Source: an uncultured Armatimonadota bacterium
GTDB lineage: Bacteria; Armatimonadota; Fimbriimonadia; Fimbriimonadales; Fimbriimonadaceae
Assembly: GCA_903927345.1 (NCBI GenBank)
Contig: CAIYMO010000031.1
Span: 62,001-126,000, forward strand
Length of the DNA stretch: 64,000 bases
Reading direction: 5' to 3'
Shown: piece by piece, positions 55,110-63,331 of the stretch
Layout: every line of letters starts with the position of its first letter
How positions within the stretch are numbered: position 1 is the first letter of the stretch
Program-made: the position numbers and the translations under genes
The notes under the pieces: model-generated
The model's database searches: none
Seen by the model: the letters and a program-made list of their open reading frames with translations, nothing else
What the model was told of the DNA's origin: nothing

Positions 55110-55923
55110 AGTGATTCTCTGGCTCTCCCTCGGGGTTGGACTCTACTTCGGCATGTGCTACAAGCTTGCCGACGGGCTCATCCACATGCCCCGATCCAAG
55201 CCCGATAAGCCCGCCGAATACGCAACTTGGCAACCCGTCGAAGGCGTCAACGCCTGGGTCACCCCGTCGGTCGCAGACGGCAAACGAGAAACCGTCTTCG
55301 TCCTCTGCCACGGCCTCGGCGGAGATCGTGGCTACTACGCCAACACCGGTCTTGAGCTCCAAAGGCGCGGCTACCAGGTCGTCATCCTCCCCATGACCGG
55401 CCAAGACGACAACCCCTCCGAAACCGTCGGTTTCGGTCCCGCTGAGTCCGAACTCATCCGCAAAACCGTCCGCGCTCTCAAAGCCAAACAGACCATCCTC
55501 GTTGGGTGCTCCTTAGGCGGTGCCGCCGTCTGGCTCGCCTCAGACGAACCGGGCGTAAGCGCGGTCGTAAGCGACTCCGCCTTCACCCGGCTCGACGACG
55601 CCTGCAACGCCTGGCTCAAAAAGGATCTCCCTGGCGGCAACATCGTCCTCCGTCCTGTAATCTGGTTCGGCACTGGCAAAGTCGGCGTCAAACCCAGCGA
55701 AGTAAACCCGGTTGAAGTCGCCCGCAAATGGCCGACTTCCCGACCTGCACTCGTCATCCACGGCGAAAAGGACCGACTCTTCAGTGTCGCCAACGCCGAC
55801 GAACTTGCAAAAGCCTCGGGAGCAAACCTCTGGATCGTCCCCGACGCCGGCCACGCTCAACCTGTCGACGACCCAACCTATGTCGACTGCCTAGAGAAAC
55901 TCGCCCTTAAGACGAAAAGCTAA
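55075..55923 (+). CDS. Membrane-anchored alpha/beta hydrolase
   Basis: This 282-residue protein has a positively charged N-terminus (RRKNRFRK), a transmembrane segment (VILWLSLGVGLYFGM) and an alpha/beta-hydrolase fold with LCHGLGGDRGYYA (oxyanion region), nucleophile Ser in VGCSLGGAA, Asp in HGEKDRLFS and His in PDAGHAQPVDD. Substrate unknown. The ATG at 55075 overlaps folD by 35 nt; a GTG at 55111 just after the folD stop is an alternative that loses the basic N-terminus. Confidence 0.85.
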   Translation: MQLQRRKNRFRKVILWLSLGVGLYFGMCYKLADGLIHMPRSKPDKPAEYATWQPVEGVNAWVTPSVADGKRETVFVLCHGLGGDRGYYANTGLELQRRGYQVVILPMTGQDDNPSETVGFGPAESELIRKTVRALKAKQTILVGCSLGGAAVWLASDEPGVSAVVSDSAFTRLDDACNAWLKKDLPGGNIVLRPVIWFGTGKVGVKPSEVNPVEVARKWPTSRPALVIHGEKDRLFSVANADELAKASGANLWIVPDAGHAQPVDDPTYVDCLEKLALKTKS

Positions 55924-56470
55924 CCGTTACCGGACGTCGCGCCACCGGATCATCGATCTCAAAGAACGGCTTGTCCTTCCGTCCACCGGCAAACACCGAG
56001 CCCGGAAACATCGCAATTGCAGTGTTAAACTCGCGAACGTTGTTGTTATAAATCCGCCGAGCCGCCGCCACCCGATCCTCGGTGTCAACGAGTTCGCGCT
56101 GAAGCTCAGTAAAAGCCGCCGAAGCCTTCAGTTCCGGATAAGCCTCAGCCCGTGCAAAAAGGTTCGCCAGAGCAGGGGCAAGCTGCTTCTCTACATCCAT
56201 CGACTGACCAACGGATCGCGACTGAACTCCCTGCTCACGCAGTTTAGAAATCTGCTCAAGAACGGTTCGCTCGTGGTCCATGTATCCCTTCACTGTCGAT
56301 ACCAGGTTCGGAATCAGGTCATATCGACGTCGCAGAACAATATCGATCCCCGACCAAGACTCCTCGCACACCTTATCAAGCTGAACAAACATGTTCATAA
56401 ACTTGACCGGGACAACAATCGCGATTAGAGCAAAAACGACGACAAGAGCGATGATGATAGGAAGAGTCAT
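55907..56470 (-). CDS. lemA: LemA-family protein
   Basis: This 187-residue protein has an N-terminal membrane helix (IIIALVVVFALIAIVVP) and the LemA core (VQLDKVCEESWSGIDIVLRRRYDLIPNLVSTVKGYM; NLFARAEAYPELKAS; FNTAIAMFPGSVFAG). LemA proteins are envelope proteins of unclear role. It converges with the hydrolase gene, overlapping by 17 nt, and its start overlaps the next gene by 4 nt (ATGA). Confidence 0.92.
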   Translation of the reverse strand: MTLPIIIALVVVFALIAIVVPVKFMNMFVQLDKVCEESWSGIDIVLRRRYDLIPNLVSTVKGYMDHERTVLEQISKLREQGVQSRSVGQSMDVEKQLAPALANLFARAEAYPELKASAAFTELQRELVDTEDRVAAARRIYNNNVREFNTAIAMFPGSVFAGGRKDKPFFEIDDPVARRPVTVSFSS

Positions 56471-56955
56471 GATAGGTTCGGGAATCCGAAGTCTTTTCGA
56501 TAGTAGCCAGGAATCAGTCGAATGAAGTCCTTGATCGCATTGTAATACGTTTCAAGGTTTTGCGAGCATGCAGTCCCGTCAAGGCAGACCATGATGTAGC
56601 GAGGACTGAACTCCCACTCCGCCGGAATCAGATACATTAAGCGGTCAATTGCCTGAGGATGCAACAAATGCAGCACCCTGTCTGGCTCTTGGGTCTCTAG
56701 GAAGTAGCGATTGTTAAACGCCTGGTTTTCAACCTGCAACTCCCGCTTACCCATGCTTTTGGCCGCACGATCTGAAGCGGTCTCCGGAGACATCTTCAAG
56801 ATGGGAAGCAAAACTGGACTCTCGGCAATCAAACACCAGTGCACCGAGCGATTCGGCTGGACATGCTGAAAAATTGTCCAAGCCACCCCATCTGCGTCAC
56901 GACCTCGCATAACCGACTGAACGTACGGCGGAGTTTCGTCCCGAACCTCGCTCAT
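56467..56955 (-). CDS. LemA-neighbour protein, C-terminal part of a possible split gene
   Basis: This 162-residue soluble protein (RGRDADGVAWTIFQHVQPN; FNNRYFLETQEPDRVLHLLH) resembles the C-terminal half of membrane proteins that sit beside lemA in many bacteria. Upstream in the same frame, across one TAG, is an ORF that looks like the matching N-terminal half. It is translationally coupled to lemA. It may be functional alone from the ATG at 56955. Confidence 0.6.
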   Translation of the reverse strand: MSEVRDETPPYVQSVMRGRDADGVAWTIFQHVQPNRSVHWCLIAESPVLLPILKMSPETASDRAAKSMGKRELQVENQAFNNRYFLETQEPDRVLHLLHPQAIDRLMYLIPAEWEFSPRYIMVCLDGTACSQNLETYYNAIKDFIRLIPGYYRKDFGFPNLS

Positions 56956-56991
56956 CGCCGACCATTCGAACCGCCGAAACTGCTGTCCGAA

Positions 56992-57312
56992 CTACAAGAG
57001 CAGAGGGTTTATCCGTTGGCTGCCGAGCAGTGGTCCACTCCCTGCAAGGCTGTCTAAAGACAAATCGAAGAGCGGGTCCATCCTCCCCATCGGCGCCACC
57101 ATCTGCCCACCTCGGTCAAACGTAAACCCTTTCGAAAACGCAAACTGAGTGAACTCGTCAGATTGGCCCTTCCGCAAGGCCTTGCTCGTTCGCATTGTGC
57201 CCCAGAAGATCAGAACGGTGGCAACGATGCCAATGATATTTGAGAGATTGACCCGGTGGGCGAGGTCGACCGGAATAGCTTCAAACTTGAATTGCGCGAG
57301 GAACAGAGTCAA
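56992..57312 (-). CDS. LemA-neighbour protein, N-terminal part of a possible split gene
   Basis: This 106-residue ORF starts at TTG with a TATAAT 7 nt upstream, has a membrane helix (LSNIIGIVATVLIFWGTM) and a soluble piece (FAFSKGFTFDRGGQMVAP), then ends at a TAG at 56992-56994. The next 36 nt stay in frame (FGQQFRRFEWSA) into the 162-residue ORF. The two ORFs together would give the usual membrane-anchored neighbour of LemA, so this may be one gene broken by a single nonsense codon. Confidence 0.5.
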   Translation of the reverse strand: MTLFLAQFKFEAIPVDLAHRVNLSNIIGIVATVLIFWGTMRTSKALRKGQSDEFTQFAFSKGFTFDRGGQMVAPMGRMDPLFDLSLDSLAGSGPLLGSQRINPLLL

Positions 57313-57319
57313 CGATCTG

Positions 57320-57325
57320 ATTATA
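57320..57325 (-). promoter_or_regulatory. Leaderless-type -10 element (TTG start)
   Basis: On the minus strand TATAAT is followed by 7 nt and the TTG at 57312 of the lemA-neighbour ORF. Confidence 0.45.
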
Positions 57326-57352
57326 CGGGTGCATCCCGCCCTGGGTTACCGA

Positions 57353-57358
57353 TATAAT
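57353..57358 (+). promoter_or_regulatory. Leaderless-type -10 element for the fucosidase gene
   Basis: TATAAT is followed by TCGCCC (6 nt) and the ATG at 57365. Confidence 0.55.
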
Positions 57359-57364
57359 TCGCCC

Positions 57365-60349
57365 ATGCTTCGCGCCATCGCCGTCGCTTGTTTGCTTTCC
57401 GCCGCCACCATGTCCGCCGCACAAACCCGACCCACCCCATCTGCCAACCAGCTCGCGTGGCACAAGATGGAGTATTACGGGTTCGTCCACTTCGGACCCA
57501 ATACGTTCAGCGGCAAGGAGTGGGGCGAAGGAAACGAAGACCCCAAGAGCTTCAACCCAACCCAACTTGACTGTCGCCAATGGGCAAGAACCTTCAAGCA
57601 AGCCGGTATGAAGGGGGTCATCCTCACCGCAAAGCACCACGACGGATTCTGCCTCTGGCCGTCCAAGTACTCCACCCACACCGTCGACCAATCTCCGATC
57701 AAACGCGACGTCCTCAAAGAACTCTCCCAAGCGTGCAAAGCCGAAGGCCTCAAGCTCGGCGTTTACCTTAGCCCCTGGGATCGCAACCACCCGACCTACG
57801 GCACCGATAAGTACAACGACACATTCGTCGGGATGCTCGAAGAAGTCCTCGGCAACTACGGCGAAGTCTTCGAAGTCTGGTTCGACGGCGCAAATGGCGA
57901 AGGTGCGAACGGGAAGAAGCAGGTCTACGACTGGAAGCGATACATCGACACCGTCCGACGTCTCCAACCTAAAGCCCTGATCTTCTCCGACGCCGGACCC
58001 GATGTTCGCTGGGTCGGCAACGAAGCTGGAAAAAGCCCAAGCACCAACTGGGCAACCATCAACCGCAGCCGCTACGTCCCCGGAACATCCCTCTACAAAG
58101 AGCTCGGCGAAGGCGATCCGTTCGGTACCGACTGGGTTCCCAGCGAATGCGACGTAAGCATCCGTCCAGGCTGGTTCTGGCGCGAATCCGAAAACGCAAA
58201 AGTCAAAACCGCTACCGAGCTCGAAAACCTCTACTACCAATCGGTCGGAAACGGCTCTTCATTCCTCCTGAACGTTCCTCCGGACACCCGCGGTCTCATC
58301 CATGAGAACGACGTCAAAGCACTGCTCGGCCTAAAGGCAAAACTCGACAAGACCTTCAAAACCCCGCTCACCGCGCCAATCAAGGTCGAGGACCCCAAAT
58401 CCCTCTCCGTCACCTTCAAAAAGCCGACCCTGATTGACCGAATCGAACTTGCCGAAGACATTGCCAAAGGCCAAACTGTCGCCCAATTCGATGTCAAAGG
58501 CCTCGTTGACGGCAAATGGGAATCCCTCGCGACCGGCACGACTGTCGGTAACAAGCGTCTCTTCCGAGTCGTGCCCACTACGGTCACCGCGCTCAAACTT
58601 ACCGTCGATAAAGCCTACGGGGGGCCAGTCATCTCTACGTTCCGTGCGTACAACAGCGGCGAGCAAAGCTTCATGACCGAAAGCAAAGCCCAAAAGGACG
58701 CTCGCATGTCCTGGTGGCGCGATGCTCGCTTTGGCATGTTTATCCACTGGGGTCTCTACAGCATCCCCGCCGGAACCTGGAACGGCAAAGAGTACGGTGG
58801 CGCATCCGAATGGTTGATCAACACCGCCAAAGTCAAAATCAAAGACTGGGAACCACTCCAAAAGCAGTTCAACCCAGTCAACTTCGACGCCAAGAAAATC
58901 GTTGGTGCCGCCAAGGCCGCCGGGATGAAGTACATCGTCATCACCAGCAAGCACCACGAAGGCTTCGCAATGTGGCCGACCAAGCAGGGAACCTGGGACA
59001 TCGGACACACGGCGTTCAAGCGTGACCCACTCAAGGAGCTATCTGACGAGTGCAAAAAGCAGGGCATCAAGTTCTGCACTTACCACTCGATCCTCGACTG
59101 GCACCACCCCGACCACACCCCACGCGAAAAGTACGACGAGCGCCCCGAGGTCAAAGCCGACTTCGAGCGCTATGTGAAGTTCATGAAGGCTCAGCTCAAA
59201 GAGGTCGTCACTCGCTACAACCCTGCAGTGATGTGGTTCGATGGAGAATGGCTCAACACCTGGAACCACGAGCGAGGAGTTGATCTTTACAACTACGTCC
59301 GGGGTCTCAAGCCCGACATCATCATCAATAACCGCGTCGACACCGGCCGCGCCGGAATGAGCGGCCTATCCGCCGCTGGCTTCGCCGGAGACTTCGGCAC
59401 CCCTGAGCAAGAGATCCCTGCCAACGGTCTCAGCATCGACTGGGAAAGCTGCATGACCATGAATGGGTCATGGGGCTACCACGCTGGCGACAACAACTGG
59501 AAGTCAACCGACACTCTGATCTTCAACCTGGTCGATTGCGCCAGTAAGGGCGGAAACTACCTCCTCAACGTCGGTCCCAACTCCCTGGGTGAAATCCCTG
59601 CGGCAAGTGTCGAACGACTTGAAGCCGTCGGGAAATGGCTGAACCAAAACGGCGAAGCCGTCTACGGCTCTAAGGCCTCCCCGTTCCCCAAGCCCCTCTC
59701 CTGGGGACGAGTTACGCGTAAAGGGAACACCCTCTACTGCACGGTCTTTGATCCCAAAATTGCTTCAATCGAGCTGACCGGTCTCCAAACCCAGATTCGG
59801 TCGGCAAGAGTTCTCGCCACCGGAAAGCAGATGCCCATCATCGACGGCCTCGCAAGCCCAGTAATCGATCTCCCAGATGGCCGAACGCAGCCAATCGTCA
59901 TCAAAGTTGAACTCGATGGCGAGCCAACTGTGGTCAAGGTTCTTCCTCAGCAGAACGCAAACGGCTCATTCGCCTTCCTTGCCGCCGATGCATCCATCAC
60001 CGGAACTACGGCAAAGTTTGAGAACGAGAAGAAGGCAATCGGCTTCTGGACGAACCAAACCGACAGCGTGTATTGGGACATCAACGTCGTCCGCCCGGGC
60101 AAGTACAAGCTCCAGCTCGAATACGCTTGCGAAGCTGGCAGCGAAGGCTCCCTCTGCTCCCTCCTCAGCGGCGATATTGAAACCCAATTCACCATCGCCA
60201 GTACCGGCGGCTGGAGTACCTTCAAAACCCTCGATCTTGGCGAAGTCACTCTCTCCAAGACCGGAAAAACTCGGTTCGAAGTCAAAGTGCGAATGATGCC
60301 CAAAGGTGCGGTAATGAACCTTCGGTCAATTAAGTTAATGACGCCCTGA
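57365..60349 (+). CDS. Secreted tandem GH29 alpha-L-fucosidase
   Basis: The start at 57365 gives a signal peptide (LRAIAVACLLSAATMSAAQ) and 994 residues; the ORF track starts too early. Two complete GH29 barrels follow one another. The first (about 20-335) has AWHKMEYYGFVHFGPNTFSG, LTAKHHDGFCLWPS and the nucleophile Asp174 in VWFDGANG. A beta-sandwich follows, then the second barrel (about 440-760) with DARFGMFIHWGLYSIPAGTW, ITSKHHEGFAMWPT and nucleophile Asp626 in VMWFDGEW. The C-terminus is a carbohydrate-binding-like beta domain (KYKLQLEYACEAGSEGSLC). It should release fucose outside the cytoplasm; the two barrels may differ in linkage preference. Confidence 0.93.
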   Translation: MLRAIAVACLLSAATMSAAQTRPTPSANQLAWHKMEYYGFVHFGPNTFSGKEWGEGNEDPKSFNPTQLDCRQWARTFKQAGMKGVILTAKHHDGFCLWPSKYSTHTVDQSPIKRDVLKELSQACKAEGLKLGVYLSPWDRNHPTYGTDKYNDTFVGMLEEVLGNYGEVFEVWFDGANGEGANGKKQVYDWKRYIDTVRRLQPKALIFSDAGPDVRWVGNEAGKSPSTNWATINRSRYVPGTSLYKELGEGDPFGTDWVPSECDVSIRPGWFWRESENAKVKTATELENLYYQSVGNGSSFLLNVPPDTRGLIHENDVKALLGLKAKLDKTFKTPLTAPIKVEDPKSLSVTFKKPTLIDRIELAEDIAKGQTVAQFDVKGLVDGKWESLATGTTVGNKRLFRVVPTTVTALKLTVDKAYGGPVISTFRAYNSGEQSFMTESKAQKDARMSWWRDARFGMFIHWGLYSIPAGTWNGKEYGGASEWLINTAKVKIKDWEPLQKQFNPVNFDAKKIVGAAKAAGMKYIVITSKHHEGFAMWPTKQGTWDIGHTAFKRDPLKELSDECKKQGIKFCTYHSILDWHHPDHTPREKYDERPEVKADFERYVKFMKAQLKEVVTRYNPAVMWFDGEWLNTWNHERGVDLYNYVRGLKPDIIINNRVDTGRAGMSGLSAAGFAGDFGTPEQEIPANGLSIDWESCMTMNGSWGYHAGDNNWKSTDTLIFNLVDCASKGGNYLLNVGPNSLGEIPAASVERLEAVGKWLNQNGEAVYGSKASPFPKPLSWGRVTRKGNTLYCTVFDPKIASIELTGLQTQIRSARVLATGKQMPIIDGLASPVIDLPDGRTQPIVIKVELDGEPTVVKVLPQQNANGSFAFLAADASITGTTAKFENEKKAIGFWTNQTDSVYWDINVVRPGKYKLQLEYACEAGSEGSLCSLLSGDIETQFTIASTGGWSTFKTLDLGEVTLSKTGKTRFEVKVRMMPKGAVMNLRSIKLMTP

Positions 60350-60375
60350 AGGATCGGCAAGACACTAAAGGCGGT

Positions 60376-61776
60376 TCAGGGGAGCTTGTTAAGCTCAAAA
60401 ACCTCAAAACTGAGCCGCCCCTCGTCATCCCGAATCACCTTCAGAACCCCGTCCTCAACAAACGAGTAAACCAGCCCCTCACCCAAAGCCGCCGCCACAA
60501 ACGAAGGCGCCGACAACTTCGATGCACTGAGAGCCGCATCTATATTCAGGACTCCTTCGACCTTTTTGGCGAATGTGGCCTCAAAAATGCGCACCACCGC
60601 CCTCAAATCTGGTTTCAATTTTTTCGCAGCGAGCCCGATCGAAAGATTCGTCGCGTCGTTGTCGGTCATTGAGATAACCGCCGCACAGCGACTCACCCCC
60701 GCCCGGTCAAGAACTTCCGGCTCCCTTCCATCACCGACCAGAAAGTGAACAGACGCCGGCAGAAGTTTGCGGTCACGTGCCGAGACATCAGCGTCTATTG
60801 CAACCACCTGATAGCCCATATGGCTCAGATACTCGACCGTTCGAGTTCCGACATTTCCAAGCCCAACAAGGATGATATGGTCGGAAAACGTTACTCGTTG
60901 TCGCCCCTCTAACTCCTCAAATCGGGTCGTAACAATGAAGTTGGTGATGATCGAATAGACGACGGCAACACCGGCTGAACCCAGAACCATCATGACGCAG
61001 GTGTAAAGCTTCAGTAACCAGCCTTGCTCGCGAACATTGATATCCCCATAGCCCGTAGTCGTGAGAGTCGTGGTGACGAAGTAGATCGCATCAATCAGTG
61101 AGAGCTTCATCCCCACACTGAACACAACCACGCTAGCCGCCGCAAGGATGATGATCTGTGTGAATAGAATTTTGAAGCTCTTCGGGACCGTCTCATAAAA
61201 CTGCCCGAACGTGACGCTGGGCATGCCACTCCGTCGCCTTGGCGGACTCTTTTCGCGACGATGGGCAACCAAGTCATCCGCCAGTCCAATATCGTCCGAC
61301 AGCGGAGAATTCGTCCGGATCAGCGAATATTGTTCGCCGCGCCACTCAAAAGCCCCCAACACACTGGGATCCAACGCCGCCGCCGCAAAACTCGGGGCGG
61401 CAACCATCGACATCGCTAGCGTTCGGTCGATTCCCGACTCCCGATGCAGCCGCGCTGCCAAAGTTTGATCGCCGAGTCGGATGACCACCCGGCAAGTAGC
61501 GCCGCTCTCCACGGCGTCCATCGCAATTTCCAAGTTCGCCAAATCCGAACTGGTCACCGCTAGCAACGCCCGCGCAGATGAAAGCCCAGCGGCACGCAAA
61601 ACATCAATGTCCCGCGCATCCCCGAACTCAACCGAAGCCCCCGCTTCAACAACAAGCTTCCTAAATCCACGAGGGTCGTCCGAGGTCACCACCCTTACCG
61701 GAATGCCAAGCTGTCGCAGGAGCATCGTGCACCGAAACCCCACCTGCCCCAACCCGCAAACAATGACGTGCGCCAT
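60376..61776 (-). CDS. Potassium channel with TrkA-N/RCK domains on both sides of the pore
   Basis: Residues 1-120 form a Rossmann TrkA-N domain (HVIVCGLGQVGFRC; VEFGDARDIDVLRAAGL). A two-helix pore follows (IIILAAASVVVFSVGM; VMMVLGSAGVAVVYSII) with the selectivity filter TTTGYGD, and residues about 290-466 are a second TrkA-N/TrkA-C pair (HIILVGLGNVGTRTVEYL; VHFLVGDGREPEVLDRAG). The preferred start is the ATG at 61776, which has a TAGACT 10 nt upstream; the ORF-track ATG at 61806 adds ten residues. It probably gates K+ in response to nucleotide. Confidence 0.88.
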   Translation of the reverse strand: MAHVIVCGLGQVGFRCTMLLRQLGIPVRVVTSDDPRGFRKLVVEAGASVEFGDARDIDVLRAAGLSSARALLAVTSSDLANLEIAMDAVESGATCRVVIRLGDQTLAARLHRESGIDRTLAMSMVAAPSFAAAALDPSVLGAFEWRGEQYSLIRTNSPLSDDIGLADDLVAHRREKSPPRRRSGMPSVTFGQFYETVPKSFKILFTQIIILAAASVVVFSVGMKLSLIDAIYFVTTTLTTTGYGDINVREQGWLLKLYTCVMMVLGSAGVAVVYSIITNFIVTTRFEELEGRQRVTFSDHIILVGLGNVGTRTVEYLSHMGYQVVAIDADVSARDRKLLPASVHFLVGDGREPEVLDRAGVSRCAAVISMTDNDATNLSIGLAAKKLKPDLRAVVRIFEATFAKKVEGVLNIDAALSASKLSAPSFVAAALGEGLVYSFVEDGVLKVIRDDEGRLSFEVFELNKLP

Positions 61777-61905
61777 GAACTCTTCAAGTCTACGCTCATC
61801 AGGCATCCATGCAACTCAAAACTCCCGCACCGTTACCAGGTTGAACGGCACACGGCTGTGGATTAACAAACTTGCTGCGCTGATTGGCAGTGGGGAATTT
61901 GGGCA

Positions 61906-63279
61906 TTGAACACAGGCATCAGGACGACTCATCGGCTAGAAACAGGGTTGCGCGTCGACCCAAAGCTCTTGCTCTCTAGCCAGATTTTGCAGCTATCGAT
62001 GCAAGAACTCGAGCAGAAGCTCGAGGCGGAACTCAACGAGAACCCCGCCTTCGAACGCCTCGCTCCCGAAGAAGCCGCCCTCACTGAGCGCGAAATCCTT
62101 CGCAACATTGCTCCTCGTGAACTCAAACCGCGCGGTGACGACCGCGAACTATGGCGTTCGCTCCCAACTGACGACGATACTCCCACCTGGATCGATCTCG
62201 CATCCTCAGAAACCACGCTGCACGAATATCTCAGCGCCCAGCTCCTCCCGCAACTGCCCGAGGATCTGCGCGAAGCCGGAGAGTTCGTCATCGGGTGTAT
62301 CAACGATAACGGCTACCTCTACGAACCAGTCGAAGAAATCGCCCTCGGCGGAAACTGCTCCATCGAAGACGCCGAATACGTCATCGCCCAGCTCAAAAAG
62401 TGCGAGCCCGCCGGAATCGGTGCAAGCGGAATCCAGGAGAGCCTTCTGCTCCAGCTCAAAGAAGACGAAACCTTCGAAGGCAAAATCGCCCGCAAGATCG
62501 TTCGCGATCACCTCGACCTCTTCACCGGCGGAAAGCGCATGAAGCTCGCCCGAAGATTCTCAGTAACCCCGGCGGTCATCAACGAAGTTTTCGACCTCAT
62601 TATGGGGTGCGTCCCATTCCCTGGCGACGCATTCCGACCCAGCAGCCAAAGTCACGAAGCACGGCTCCCCGCAATCCAACCCGACATCGTTCTCACCCGT
62701 TCAGAAATGGGCTGGGAAGTCAGCGTCCGAGGACCATCCGCCTCCGAATTCACCGTCAACGGCTACTACAAGAAGCGCCTCGAAGACCTTCAGAAACAAG
62801 CCAAGGTCGAAAAGGACGAGAAGCGACACCTGTCGCACTTCGTCGAGCGCGCCAGCGACTTCATCGACTGCCTCGAACAGCGCCATCGAACCATGATGCG
62901 TGTCGGCCAATATCTCATTGAGCGCCAGGCCGGATTCGTCTCCACCGGCGACGTCTCGTTCCTGATGCCGCTGACCCGAACCCAATTGGCCCACGACATC
63001 GATCTCCACGAGAGCACCGTCAGCCGCGCCACCCAAGGCAAGTTTGTCCAACTCTCAACTGGCGAAACAGTCTCGTTCGAAGTCTTCTTCAAACCGGCTC
63101 TGCGGGTCCAAAAGATGATCGAGGAAATCCTCGCCACCGAAAACCCCGACAATCCCTTGTCCGACGAGCGCATCGCCAAGATTCTCGCCGATAAGGGTGT
63201 CCACGTCGCCCGCCGTACGGTCAACAAATACCGCGACCGCACCAAGCTCCTCAGTAGCCGAAAGCGACGGTCCGCTTAA
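61906..63279 (+). CDS. rpoN: RNA polymerase sigma-54 factor RpoN
   Basis: This 457-residue protein has region I (LLSSQILQLSMQELEQKLEAEL), the core-binding middle (EFVIGCINDNGYLYEPVEEIA), the helix-turn-helix and the RpoN box ARRTVNKYRD near residue 441. It directs RNA polymerase to -24/-12 promoters and needs an activator ATPase, none of which is in the window. The TTG start is preceded by GGGG; no ATG would keep region I. Confidence 0.95.
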   Translation: MNTGIRTTHRLETGLRVDPKLLLSSQILQLSMQELEQKLEAELNENPAFERLAPEEAALTEREILRNIAPRELKPRGDDRELWRSLPTDDDTPTWIDLASSETTLHEYLSAQLLPQLPEDLREAGEFVIGCINDNGYLYEPVEEIALGGNCSIEDAEYVIAQLKKCEPAGIGASGIQESLLLQLKEDETFEGKIARKIVRDHLDLFTGGKRMKLARRFSVTPAVINEVFDLIMGCVPFPGDAFRPSSQSHEARLPAIQPDIVLTRSEMGWEVSVRGPSASEFTVNGYYKKRLEDLQKQAKVEKDEKRHLSHFVERASDFIDCLEQRHRTMMRVGQYLIERQAGFVSTGDVSFLMPLTRTQLAHDIDLHESTVSRATQGKFVQLSTGETVSFEVFFKPALRVQKMIEEILATENPDNPLSDERIAKILADKGVHVARRTVNKYRDRTKLLSSRKRRSA

Positions 63280-63299
63280 GCGAAAGATTGTCTGAACTG

Positions 63300-63322
63300 A
63301 TGGACGGACTAACTCCGTCCAT
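63300..63322. terminator. Hairpin after rpoN
   Basis: ATGGACGGA/TCCGTCCAT forms a 9-bp perfect stem with a 5-nt loop 21 nt after the rpoN stop. There is no T-tract; the end of the stem overlaps the CATAAT of the next promoter. Confidence 0.4.
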
Positions 63323-63325
63323 AAT
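63320..63325 (+). promoter_or_regulatory. Leaderless-type -10 element (GTG start)
   Basis: CATAAT is followed by exactly 6 nt (CCAATC) and the GTG at 63332. Confidence 0.45.
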
Positions 63326-63331
63326 CCAATC

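Noticed and set aside
57281-58240. 319-residue minus-strand ORF opposite the fucosidase start
   Set aside because: Antisense to conserved GH29 sequence and composed of repetitive Val/Gly/Asp-rich residues, as expected from the complement of a biased gene.
61851-61862. TGTGGATTAA near rpoN as a DnaA box
   Set aside because: One base off the consensus and isolated; no cluster of boxes, no AT-rich unwinding region, no dnaA nearby.
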